DNA of 64,000 nucleotides from Gremmenia infestans (lineage: Eukaryota > Ascomycota > Leotiomycetes > Helotiales > Hamatocanthoscyphaceae), in assembly GCA_032629725.1 (NCBI GenBank), contig JAFEVB010000029.1, positions 124,001 through 188,000 of the forward strand, written 5' to 3'. Positions 42,381 to 53,524 of the stretch are shown piece by piece. Positions within the stretch are counted from its first letter, which is position 1, and each line of letters begins with the position of its first letter. The position numbers and the translations under genes are program-made. The notes below the pieces were generated by a model, which searched no databases, was not told the DNA's origin, and worked only from the letters and a program-made list of their open reading frames with translations.

Positions 42381-44038
42381 AAATCAAACCGAAGGAATTG
42401 ATCAAAAAATAAGGAAGAAGCCTGTGGTAATGACATACCTCGTCATTATTTCTGAGATGCAGATTTGCCCAGGGAAGGAGAGTTATTTCGATGAAGGCTT
42501 GCATATCGGACGGATGTCTGAGTGAGTAATCAAAGAAATTCGGCTCGGCACGGGGAAGAACGGGCTCGCCGAGTCCGTTGCTGACAGCGAGCGACAACGT
42601 TTTGGCGTCGCTTTCCAGGGAAATCGAATTGTGGAATCCGATTCTTTTTCATAGGGAAAAGACAAATACTTGATTCTCAATGCCTATTGGGACTGCGCAA
42701 AATATCCGCTTACCAATCAATAATATTGGTTTAGCCAGAGCTTTACAAGAGCGCCGTTGTACGAAGTTGAGGAGAAATGGATAAGAGAAGCAATTTGCTG
42801 CCTGTAATATGCAGTGAAAGAATTGCTGGGGAAGGGAAGTAAGCATTTATATCAAATCTTCATATACTCAAAAGCTTGAAATATGCAAGAATCATACCCG
42901 TGTATCCTCCCTTAGCCTGTCTTTTTGGTGAAGGTTTCGGAATTCGAGGAATTGAATCCTCACTGAAACTGCCTTGATCTAGACACTTTCCCGTTGAATA
43001 CATATATAGAAAGAACAGTAAACCTTTCAATGGTATGGAAACGGCTCCATGACAAACAAGTCTCACCCGTAAATTAAGGTTCGATGATGCAAAACATTCT
43101 AGAGTCACTCGTTAAAAGCGAATGATTGATCTCGGAGATAGCAATCGGATTTATACCTCATCCAAGGCTTGTCGTTGGACTGGAAGTAGGTAATTTCATG
43201 TCTTCCCTGGTGCTTTGTTCTTGTGTTTCCACATATAGCAGAAGTGACTCATCCACCATTGAGATCTGCTTACTACTACAACGCGGTTGGCGTCGTATAT
43301 GTCAGCTGCCTAGCCTAGGAAGGAATCGAAGGATAGGTAGGATAGTAAGGTTATTGCAACCTCCATTGCGCATTGCATGTATCCATAAATAATCCCTTTG
43401 GACCAGACCTTTGCCACCCGCTGAGATATCATTTGAAATCAATCTGAGTGAGCAAACCAACGTTCCGTCCGTATATCCATTTTCAAAAAGCTTCCTGTAG
43501 AGGAACAAAGAATCGGCGTCGGCGTTCAGGATCCTGAACGTCCGTCTATTCGCTGCAGGTGTTTTGAAGTGGGGGATCAACCAATAGGAACTGCAAGTTT
43601 GAGTTCAAGTTAGCATCATCAGCACGTCCTTTAGGCAAAGGGCAAGGCTCAACCTCATCCCACCACCATCACCAGATCAGTAAACCGCGACACACGGCCT
43701 TCGGATACATTCAACGTACAGAAGGCGCATTTCGGAGATATATTGGAACACTTCGTGGTCGGATACGCTATTGCGCCGAAGAATTTGGCGTCGCTCTTTA
43801 GGGATACCGTCACCGTGCTATAGGAAATTCCGCCGCATTTGTATTTGCATGTGCAGTGCATTGCATTGGATTAGATAGCTTTACTTTGGGCTCTTGGTGT
43901 GATCTGTAAGTCGCGCATTAGTAATGCGACGAAGAGAAGTCCAAAACTAACGGCATCTCCGTAGAATACCTTGGAAACATCGATTTCCTCATCGAGCCCA
44001 TTTCATTCAGACGACCGCAGTCGCATATTCCAACGCCT
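42381..44038. other. Intergenic with possible unassigned exons on the minus strand
   Basis: 1.66 kb. Two minus-strand stretches look weakly coding: 43655-43861 (Cys-rich, with CTCKYKCGG and KCAFC) and 43302-43580. A GTTTAC donor near 43710 and a TTGCAG acceptor near 43590 would join them in frame. I cannot find a secure start or recognise a family, so no gene is called. Confidence 0.3.
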
Positions 44039-44657
44039 TCAATTCTTGGTCCGCTGTGCGTTCCGTTCCAGTGTGTTGGACCAGTTCGGAGGGTTGCAGT
44101 CGACTGCATATTCAAGGATATATTTGTCTTGCGCTCGCGCTTCGTCAGCTCTATACTCGTACGAGAAGACCGTTGCCGTGGTGGAGCGGTGCAAGTGTTG
44201 CATGAGCGCATTTCCCGGTGTGATATCTGGATAGTGCGTTGGCTCTGCGAAGGTTGTGGTTGTGGGTTTTATTTGGAATAGGCAGTAGATTTGGTGCTGC
44301 ACGTCGGGGACAGGAGGTCAGCTTCACCGTTGCTAGTGTTGCTTTGGGAAAGAAGATTGCCACTTCATCTAGAAGACGTGTCGCAGGCTGGTACTGAAGA
44401 GGGCCGAGTAGCTCGTCTGATCGATCTAGGTGAAGGAGGCAAATTTGCTGTGTAGGGAGAGGCAAGACCTATATACGTCAACTCTAAGGGTTGGCTCAGA
44501 CCTGCTGGGTGGACATAAGGCTCTCTGGCAGCTGCAACACCAACTCTATCTCCACCACTAAGCCTTCCGACAGGGCTGGTGGATTTCGTGGAACGGGATA
44601 TCGCCCCCATTGTTGGCCTAGCCGACTCAGGGTTGATCTCCAAGGCATAGCGTTCAT
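44039..44657 (-). CDS. Hypothetical protein, tentative three-exon model
   Basis: Exons 44502-44657, 44364-44447 and 44039-44296 give 165 residues starting MNAMPWRSTLSRLGQQWGRY. The first intron (54 bp) has a poor GTCTGA donor but a good ACACAG acceptor. The second (67 bp) uses a GTGGCA donor and GTGCAG acceptor with a GCTGAC branch site. The residues look protein-like (VVEIELVLQLPESLM, LLHLDRSDELLGPL, VFSYEYRADEARAQDKYILEY), which is the main support. Without splicing the segments lie in different frames, so this could instead be a decayed gene. No family is recognised. It would share a 187-bp promoter with the Zn2Cys6 gene. Confidence 0.4.
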
Positions 44658-44844
44658 CTCACTCTGATCCTCTACGACGATTGGCCCACGTTGGTATCAA
44701 CAGAAGGTCTGATCTTACTCAAGAGCCTGTATAATACACCGCCAGACACTCTTTCTGAAGACGGAGACCCACTTGTGGCTGGTGTTGAGAAGAGTCAGAT
44801 CCCCCAACGTCCAGTCTCAAAACCTCCTCCCATAATTTATCGTC

Positions 44845-47800
44845 ATGACGCCAACGCCACCATCTACAACGTCCTCCAGCGCGGGAGGACACTCTCCAGA
44901 TACCCAGTTCCGGGTCGTACGGAAGAGAAACAGAGTTCCCCTGTCATGTGGGCCGTGCAGGCATAGGAAGTGAGTTTCGCACCCCCCGCTATCTTCTTTG
45001 AGGTAAAAGCGCTCCGCGAGACCACCGGCGATACTGACAAGTTGCAGATTGAAGTGTAACCGGTCGCATCCCTGCGAGAACTGTATCAGGAGGGGTGACG
45101 CCTCCTCCTGCTCGTATGCAGCGCCGGGCACGCGCAAGAAGAATCAAAGTCAAGGAGCAACCAGCCCTGATGATATGCAAAACCGTATTGACCGTTTAGA
45201 AGGCCTAGTTCTGTCGTTGATGACCAACGGCGCCCAGTCTGCTGGTCCAGCCGCGGCCGCTGCTGCCATCTCTCGCTCACAGAGCGATAGTGCTGGTTCG
45301 ATTTCCTATCCCGTCGAGCTTGATAATGATGAAGATGACATGATCAAGGAAGAAGACGAAGGTGAAAATAGTGAGGTTGAAGGGGTAACTAGCTCCCTCG
45401 GCCATTTGAAAGTAGACGCAGATAAGGGGAAGTCATTATACATTGGGGACTCACATTGGCATGCAGTTCTAGCAGACGTAAGTCCATCATCTCTCTAAAT
45501 TTTTATGCGATGCCTTGTTTGCTAGACTTCAAAATACCATTTCAAAGGTGTCCCGCTTCTTGGCCAGCACGAGGACAGAGTCATGGTAACTAGTAAGCAG
45601 AACGTTGAGCCTGCGAGAGTCTACCATATTTTTCTGATATCTCAAGCGTGGCAACTGTCTCGATGTTCGTGGATAATACCCTCAGATTGTTGGCCCTGAA
45701 CAAGTTTTCATACCGAGGCAGATGTTACATTGTCTTTGCACAGTTGCAATTTCCGCAACGATAGCTGTTACAACTTCAATTTGAACGTTCACTAATCGTT
45801 AAATTAGATCACCGAAGTCAAAAACTATTTTTCCGCGCACAAACAGGACCTGGAAAAAAACTACGAGAGGATCCGGCAATCGAAGCCGAGTTCCGCGATT
45901 GATGGGCCAGCATTCCTTTTCAGTGCTCAGAGCCCTGTCACGGATGTTGAGTTGCGTGGAGAGGTGCCAACCAAATCGGCTGTCGACAAGCTCGTGACTC
46001 GATACTTCAATTCGTACGACCCTGCTTTACACATCCTTCATTCCCCAACATTTCACAAGGAGCTTCATAATCACTGGCAAGATCCGTCAAAGAGCTCAAT
46101 AGTATGGCTTGGCCTTCTATACTCCATTCTCTGCCTGGCCATGCAATCCTACCACAAGATTGGGGATGAGCCATTGGAGTGGAAAGGTAAGTCGAGGAAA
46201 TCAGGCTTAAAAATCAGAAGGAATACTAATGCAATATCAGGTCGTACAAACGAGCTAGCCGCAGAATATAGATTGCGTACTGTAAGTCTTCAACCCCCCT
46301 TGTGACAGCATTGACCATGCCTTCCTTCAACACTTCCAATTCTCAAACCAGTTATCCTTGGTGGAAAAGCGCTAACCCAAAGACCTACAGGTGCAATGCC
46401 TCGTCAACTCAGATTACACCAAATCATCGACGTATACCATTGAAACGCTCCTCCTTTACATACATGGCGAGTACGCAAGCCGGTGGGACGCAGAGGTGGG
46501 AATTTGGGTTATAGCAGGTATTATTGTTCGATTGTCTCTGAGAATGGGATATCACCGCGATCCGAGCAATTACCCAAATCTTTCACCCTTCCAAGGTGAA
46601 ATGAGGCGGCGGATATGGGCTTTTATACGCCAACTGGATACGATGTTCTCATTTCAACTGGCTCTGCCAAGTATGATTCGGAACACTGATGCAGACACCG
46701 TATTACCCCGCAATATATTTGAAGACGAGTTTGGTCCAGAAAGCAAAATACTACCACCAGCAAGGCCCTCTACAGAGCCCACACCAATATCCTATATGAT
46801 CATGAAGGCCCAAATATCTTTCGAATTCGGTTCTATATTGGAGGAGATCAACGCGGTCACGGGCAAGGCTATCAGTTATGATGCGATCCTGCAGCGTGAT
46901 AATCGTCTACGAGAGCTGAAGAACGACATGCCCCCACATCTCCGTCTACGTCCTTTAGAGGAATGCATGCATGATCCTGCAACACTGTTGATGCAGCGGT
47001 TCAATATTGATATATTTTGGCAAAAGACGATGTGCGTTCTTCACCGAAAGTACATCGCTCGAGCTCGACAGAATCCTCGGTATGCTCACTCGCGTCGTGC
47101 GTGTGTTGATGCATCTATGGAAATTCTTCGTCATCAGGCTAAACTCAATCGCGAATCACAACCCGGAGGTCGATTGCGATCTATGAAATGGTTCATTTCG
47201 TCTCTCACGAAGCACGATTACTTGCTTGGAGCCATGATTGTGTGTCTCGATCTGCATTACGATCAAGTCTCCGAAACCATGGTAGACCGTCCTCCAAACT
47301 ATGACCGATACTTCTGGACCCCCGCACAGCGTGCAGAGATGTTCAAAGCGCTTGAATCATCGCATGAGATATGGAAAGGAACAGCTGAGACATCTATGGA
47401 AGCCTATAAAGCATCCAGCATTCTTGGGATTATGCTCGAGAAGCTTCGATGTCCGAAAGGGCCCGCGCCAGATGGCCCGACAACAAATGAAGTCTTTGCA
47501 CAATTCGACGAAGAGAATTTGAAGCCCGAGCATTCGGCAGCAATGACTCTCGGTATGATGTCAGGTGGTTTGACACCCAATTCTGCCGCTCTGTTCAATT
47601 CGATGGCTCAGTCACCCGGGGGCACAAGATACGGCAACGTGGACATGAATATGTCGGACCCATCTAGCAGCACGGGAACAGGACTTACGCCCAACTACCA
47701 AATGGACAGCACAAACCCCTTTGCTTCGATGAACAGTGTGGCATCCCCTTTCTCAGTCTTCAATAATGCGGGAACTGGCACCGGAATGATGGACGTGCCA

Positions 47801-48029
47801 GCAAACCTGGACTGGGTAAGTTATTCGACTCCCGAACCGGATGAACTTGCTAACATGTATATAGGAGGCATGGGACTCATACATACAGAACGGCAATGCT
47901 GTCGATCCAGCATTCCAGTTCTACCCGACGAATAACGATCAACCGCAGTTGAATCCAGATGGGCAATCGAATGACGTGCCACTATATGGTAATAGCGTTT
48001 TCATGGGGGCTAACACACCGGGGAAGTGA
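44845..48029 (+). CDS. Zn2Cys6 transcription factor with fungal-specific regulatory domain
   Basis: Six exons (44845-44969, 45048-45477, 45808-46186, 46241-46281, 46391-47815, 47865-48029) give 854 residues. The binuclear zinc cluster is C35-x2-C38-x6-C45-x5-C51-x2-C54-x8-C63, completed by the first splice. A short coiled coil follows (MQNRIDRLEGLVLSLM). The middle homology region spans roughly residues 190-560, with DKLVTRYFNSYDP, HSPTFHKE, VRLSLRMGYHRDP and MRRRIWAFIRQLD, typical of the fungal_trans domain. The C-terminus is Ser/Asn/Pro-rich and ends in a conserved LDW-E-A-W-D-S-Y-I block formed by the last splice. It is a nuclear regulator of unknown target. The 330-bp second intron is much longer than the others in this gene. 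Confidence 0.92.
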
Positions 48030-49200
48030 TGCATGAAGCAGAGGGATACGGATAATGTATCTACGAGCTAGCTTGGCACGACATGAACTGGGACAGGCAG
48101 GCTCATTTGAGAAGAAACAAAATCCGGCGAAAGGAAAAAGGAAAGGTATATACCATAGCATGGCTGCGAACTGTACTGTAATCTGGGACGGATAAACAAG
48201 ACATCTCCACAATAACAAATCAAAACTCATGATTTTATTTTATTTTGTTTGAGAGTGACAAGTGCGTTGATGCTACTTACTGATGACGAAGCTCCCCAAA
48301 GGTTTTTAATCCACGCAGAAATGCGGAGTCTCTTCGGCGGTGCTGAAGTTATTCCACTGCATGCGAGTAAGTCGCAGACGGAGGCTTCTCGGCCGTGTTG
48401 AAGATATATCTTTCTAATCGTCATATCATGCATTTATCTGCTACAAGACAAGATGGCGTTGAACTCCTCACTCAAGTGCCGATGGACAAGAGTCCCAGAA
48501 TGGCAACTTGAAGCCGGCCTTCGGGCCTTGTGACCTCCAGATCTCTTTTCTCCGGATTCTAGAATGCGGGGAAGGGGAGGGCCGAGGATACTTTAAGGTA
48601 AATACATGTATCGCATTGAAAAAGCCGAGGAGGTGTTGGAAAGAGAACCTTACTCCGAGGCTTATAGGTATAGATATGTATTGGCATTTGCATGCGCGTG
48701 CTGAGCTGAAGGACCGAATCGCTGCAGCTAAATAACTTAATTTGCTTACCTTCTCTAGTTCTCCGAAGGCACTATAGCCTGCATGCACCCCGCGATCAGC
48801 TGGCGTAGATTAACAGCTTTTCCGAAGGGGTTGAGAAAAGAGGACTCTGATGATGCGAGATTGAAGATTTACTACCTCAGTTTATAGGTAGCACAAGACA
48901 AGACGTTGTCGCTGCCTCGGGCGCAAGGCAAGGCCCCATTGAAGGATGCGGGCTGGAGCCCCTGAATTTATACTAGCTGCATGTGCCCCCCCCCCTCTTC
49001 TCGCATTGATAGGATAGGTACCCACATGTTTTTATGCTTATGCTTCTGCTTCGTAAATCGTAGATGGGATGGTTTGAAGTAATTGAAATACGGTATGCAT
49101 TGTTAAATAAACCAACGCGACAATCAATGCGAATATCCAATCAAGTGCATTTACTCAAGTAGAGCGCAGCGCATCTCAAAGTTCGGCTATTTTTCACCTG

Positions 49201-49222
49201 GAGAGAGAGAGAGAGAGAGAGA
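49201..49222 (+). repeat. (GA)11 microsatellite
   Basis: Pure GA dinucleotide run about 510 bp upstream of the amylase start. Confidence 0.9.
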
Positions 49223-49539
49223 CAATATTTAGAGGTAGACGCATCCCCGGAAAAGCAGGTCTTCACTTGATAATTATCGTATATTTATTTCACTATTGAG
49301 AGGCTTCTTCCTTACCCCACATAGCTGGGTGATGGATTCAAAGGCGTCCAATCAGCTAAACGCATCGTGGACTGTTTCATGCAGACCCAGCAGAGCGTCC
49401 GCAAGCCTCATCCTTCATTTGGCATGGTCTTAAGATAGACTTATCCCGCGGCGCTACTATCTCGACTTCATATTTTCGCCGAGTCCTGTCCTGCATTTTA
49501 TCTCGATCTCTCTTCGCGTATTTTTATCTTTTGATATTT

Positions 49540-49547
49540 ATATATAT
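49540..49547 (+). promoter_or_regulatory. TATA-like element upstream of the amylase gene
   Basis: ATATATAT in a T-rich context, about 190 bp before the ATG at 49735. A plausible TATA box, but the word is common in A/T-rich DNA. Confidence 0.4.
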
Positions 49548-49734
49548 TTTCATGTCGTCGAGGATGCTTTGATGTTGCTTGCTGTTCTTTTACATCCTTT
49601 CTTTACACTCTTTTGAATCCTTCCTTCAGGTCGGCCCAGTTGCTGCACCTTGCCTCCATTTCTACATACTTAACGTACATAACAGTCTCGTTCAGTCTTG
49701 CCGGTTCCGGATTTTACTTTCTCGAGAACTCATC

Positions 49735-52253
49735 ATGAAATTCTCAACTTTATCCCTGGCGGCTCTCGCCTCCTTCACATGTACCGTCTCGGCTCTCTCA
49801 CCCGCCGACTGGAAGAAGCAATCTATCTATCAAGTCATGACGGATCGGTTTGCTCGCACTGATGGCTCGACCACTGCCACTTGTGATACGGCCGCTGACA
49901 AGTATTGTGGAGGTTCATGGCAAGGCATTATCAACAAGCTGGATTATATCCAGGACATGGGTTTCACTGCGGTAAGTCTCCATAGCCCGGCCCTTGGATT
50001 TTTGCTGACGGACGGATGATAGATCTGGATATCGCCCATTGTGGAAAATCTACAGGCGGATGGCGCTTATCATGGATATTGGGCTCAGAATATCACAGAG
50101 ATAAACACTAACTTCGGGTCCGAAAGCGATTTGCTTGCTCTTTCTACGGCACTCCATGGTAAAGGCATGTACCTCATGGTCGATGTTGTCACAAATCACA
50201 TGTAGTTATTCCTCTTCTTCGTCCCCCTCTGATTTTACCGTGTTGGGACTCGTTCCATCTTCCCAGCTCTTGCTCTCTACAAAATACAATACTGATCCCA
50301 TAACAAGGGGTTATAATGGGTGCCGCGAGTGTGTCGATTACAGCATCTTCGATCCTTTTAACTTGGTAAGCCTGTGCTTGTCTGTGTAACAACAATAAAT
50401 CAGCTGACAAAAACAAGGAATCTGATTATCACACCCCCTGCGCCATCGATTACAACAATGCCACGAGTGAAAAGGTCTGTTGGGAGGGAGATGACACTGT
50501 TTCTCTGCCGGATCTCAGAACCGAGGATTCTGGTGTGTTGGCTACGTGGAATACTTGGATTGGCGGAATTGTAACCAAGTATAGCATTGATGGTTTGAGG
50601 TTGGATAGTGCCTTGGAGGTGGATGTAGACTTCTTCTCTCCTTTTGAGGCTGCAGGTCAGTCTGCCGTGATTGACAATAAGAAGATGACATATACTGACC
50701 ATTCACAGCTGGTGTCTATATTGTGGGTGAAGCCTTCAATGGGGACCCTTCTACTGTTTGCCCAATACAAGGCCCCCTGAGCGGTTTATTGAACTACCCC
50801 GCGTGAGTCAGAAAATACTGGCCAAATTCCTTTCTCTCTCTAATAGAGTCATAGCTACTATTGGATTACTCAAGCATTCGAAAGCACTAGCGGCAGTATA
50901 AGCAACCTTGAGAACGGCATCAATACCATGAAGTCAGAGTGCTCTGATACCAATCTCCTCGGATCGTTCCTGGAGAATCATGATGTCGCACGCTTCCCGT
51001 CCTACACTTCTGACATCTCTTTGACTAAGAACGCAATTGCTTTTACAATGCTTACAGACGGAATCCCAATTGTTTACGAAGGCCAGGAGCAGCATTTCTC
51101 TGGATCGGGAGACCCATCCAGCCGTGAAGCCGTCTGGCTCTCTGGATATCCTACTGACTCCACATTCTATATATGGATCGCATCCCTCAACCAAATCAGA
51201 AACGAAGCAATCTACCTGGACCCTACCTACGTCACGTATAAAGCAAACCCAATCTACTCAGATTCCTCCAACATTGTGATGAGAAAAGGAAACACCGGGT
51301 TTCAAATGATCAGCATCTTCACCAACACAGGTGCTAGCGGCAGCTCTAGTTTCACACTGTCCTCTACTGAAACCGGCTTCAACTCTAGCCAGGCTTTGGT
51401 CGAAGTCATGGGCTGCACAGCTGTCACAACAGACTCCAGCGGAAACCTTGCCGTGACGTTGACCAGCGGACTACCAGGCGTCTACTTTCCAAAGTCTCTC
51501 CTGACAGGAAGCGGTATCTGCTCTTCTATCACAGGCAAGGCCACCATATGTTGTCGCTGAGCTAGCACTGACGAATCCAGGCCCTGTGAGCTCTAAATCC
51601 AGCACATCAGCCTCGGCCTCAGCAACTGCAACTGCCAGCTCAAAATCAGTAGCTACCTCATCGACCACAGCCACCTCGTCAGCTAAAACCACGTCGACAA
51701 AGGCTTCCAAATCCGCGAGTTCTAGTATGCAACATCCTCGAGATTTTCATTGTTGGGTATATCAAGGGATATTGATGTTCTTTTCAATATCCCAGGTATT
51801 CTGAGACATTAGAGCCAGAAATATCATCCCGAACCCTAAATTATTTTTGTCAATCAGACAATAAAGACTAACACTGGACATCCAGGCCTAACAGCATCAT
51901 CAGTAGCGAGTTCGACATCAGCATCCTGCACAACAGCAACCTCCGTCGCCGTCACATTTAACGCAGTCGAGTCCACCGCATACGGCGAGACCATCAAGCT
52001 CGCCGGCAACACCACCGCACTAGGCAGCTGGGCTCCAGCCAACGCCCTCGCGCTCTCGGCGGCAAACTACACGGCCAGTAACCCGCAATGGTCCGTCACC
52101 GTGAGCATGGCGCCAGGGACGGCGGTGCTGTATAAGTTCATCAAGGTGGGGAGTGGGGGGAGCGTGGCATGGGAGGCGGATCCGAATAGGAGTTATACGG
52201 TTCCTGTTGGGTGCTCTGCTGCCGTTAGTGTAGCGGACACCTGGCAGGTTTGA
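49735..52253 (+). CDS. Secreted GH13 alpha-amylase with C-terminal CBM20 starch-binding domain
   Basis: Eight exons (49735-49971, 50023-50201, 50308-50365, 50418-50655, 50709-50802, 50855-51534, 51581-51724, 51886-52253) give 665 residues. A signal peptide occupies residues 1-20. GH13 regions are complete: DVVTNHM (I), G-L-R-L-D221 (II, nucleophile), G-E244-A-F-N-G-D-P (III, acid/base) and E-N-H-D312 (IV). The Lys-His pair that usually follows the region II nucleophile in Taka-amylase is replaced (DSALEV), so subsite +1/+2 contacts may differ. A Ser/Thr-rich linker (about 500-565) leads to a CBM20 domain ([32 protein letters not shown]). The intron at 51535-51580 uses a GC donor in the AG-GCAAG context. 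The enzyme should hydrolyse alpha-1,4 glucan bonds of starch outside the cell. Confidence 0.93.
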
Positions 52254-53524
52254 GTAGGATCGAGAGCTGGATGGGCAGATGAGAACTAAAAGCTTCTGTC
52301 TACTTCTGCTTCTGCGGAGCGGGCAGGCGGGCGGCGGTGGTACAAGCCAAAGCAACAAACATATGTAGTTCATGACTGACCAGCCCAGCCCAGCCGAGTC
52401 ATTTTTCTACTTCTGTATATAGTTACCTTCTTCCTGTATATGTTTCTATCTATACCTATGTACTTAGAGTAACGAACAACACCTGTGGTGGTTTACTCAG
52501 TTTAGTCGGTTTGACTTTTTTTTTCATTTTTGATATTCAATACCCTCGAAGTGATCAAACCAAAAATCAAATACGCCCCTCGTCTCTCTTTCTAGACCGA
52601 GCAGCGGACACGATAAAGCAATGCACTGTCAAATATACACGCACCTCAATCCAAACAATATGTCGTCAAATCGGCAGACAATTTAAACAAACGATACTGG
52701 TTTGATTTGTTTGTTATTGGCAAGAGAGATAGAGAGGTGATTGAATGAATCGAGATTGAGAAAGAACTAGGAGGGGACTTTAACTTCGAGGAGCAAAGAG
52801 GTAGGTAAGTAAAGGAATCATTGATGTGGTGTGGTGCCTGCTGTCCTAGGCAAGGCGCTGTCTGAGGTGTTCAAGTACAAGTTTACAAGACAGAGACTCC
52901 ATATAGCAAACAACCGAGTTATGCAGCACATATATATTGCCTTTTCATTTATCTATCTGATACATGATCTTGCCTCCCTTTCTGTCCGAAGAGACATCCC
53001 TTCAGCGCAAGATGGAACGAATCATCATCATCGTCACCATGTGCATATGCCTCCCTCTCTCCTTAATACATGCTTTTGTTTCGTTCGTTCCACCTAAAAG
53101 TGGCCACTCCTCATAATGCCCTGCCCTTCATAAAATGTTCAGCAGTGTAAGTAAGCCGAATCAAAAACGCGCCTTCCCCATATTTTAAGGCTCAGCTCAA
53201 ACGCCAGCAATGAGAAAAAAGATGAGAGGACACAGCATTTCTCCATGTCGTAATAGAAAAAGAAAAAGAATTTGAAAAAAGTGAAAAGTCTAGCACGCTA
53301 CATAATTTCCTGGGGAAACATCAGTGGTCTTGATAGCCAGGATGAGAGCATTCCAGCGTCTCAAAAGCTATTTTCAAAACCCGGGTTGAGCCCAATCAAT
53401 TGTATGGCGAATCTACTCAAAAGGTTGAGTAAATTCTTCATGAACAAAAGGCAGCAAGATGGAGCTGTCTCTGACTGGATAGCAAGTAGGCCAAGGTGAG
53501 GGACATCTTATGAGAGAATGGCCT
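52254..53524. other. Intergenic between convergent amylase and EDC4 genes
   Basis: 1.27 kb. No gene seen. Parts near 53260-53275 are A-rich. It probably holds both 3' UTRs. Confidence 0.45.

Larger units (their letters stand above)
48030..49734. other. Intergenic: 3' flank of the Zn2Cys6 gene and amylase promoter
   Basis: 1.7 kb. No gene seen. It contains a C-run near 48987, a (GA)11 microsatellite at 49201-49222 and a TATA-like word at 49540-49547. The last 200 bp are pyrimidine-rich, as is common for leaders of well-expressed fungal genes. Confidence 0.5.

Noticed and set aside
40136..48029. Melanin or pigment cluster made of the multicopper oxidase and the Zn2Cys6 factor
   Set aside because: No polyketide synthase, reductase or dehydratase is present, and 2.4 kb of poorly defined sequence separates the two genes.
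48468..48788. Minus-strand frame between the Zn2Cys6 gene and the amylase
   Set aside because: No domain, no plausible start context and no continuation by splicing that I could find.
49735..52253. Amylase as a pseudogene, because the frame stops after VDVVTNHM
   Set aside because: The apparent stop at 50203 is inside an intron with a GTAGTT donor. Splicing to 50308 gives [15 protein letters not shown] and the frame stays open to the CBM20 end.
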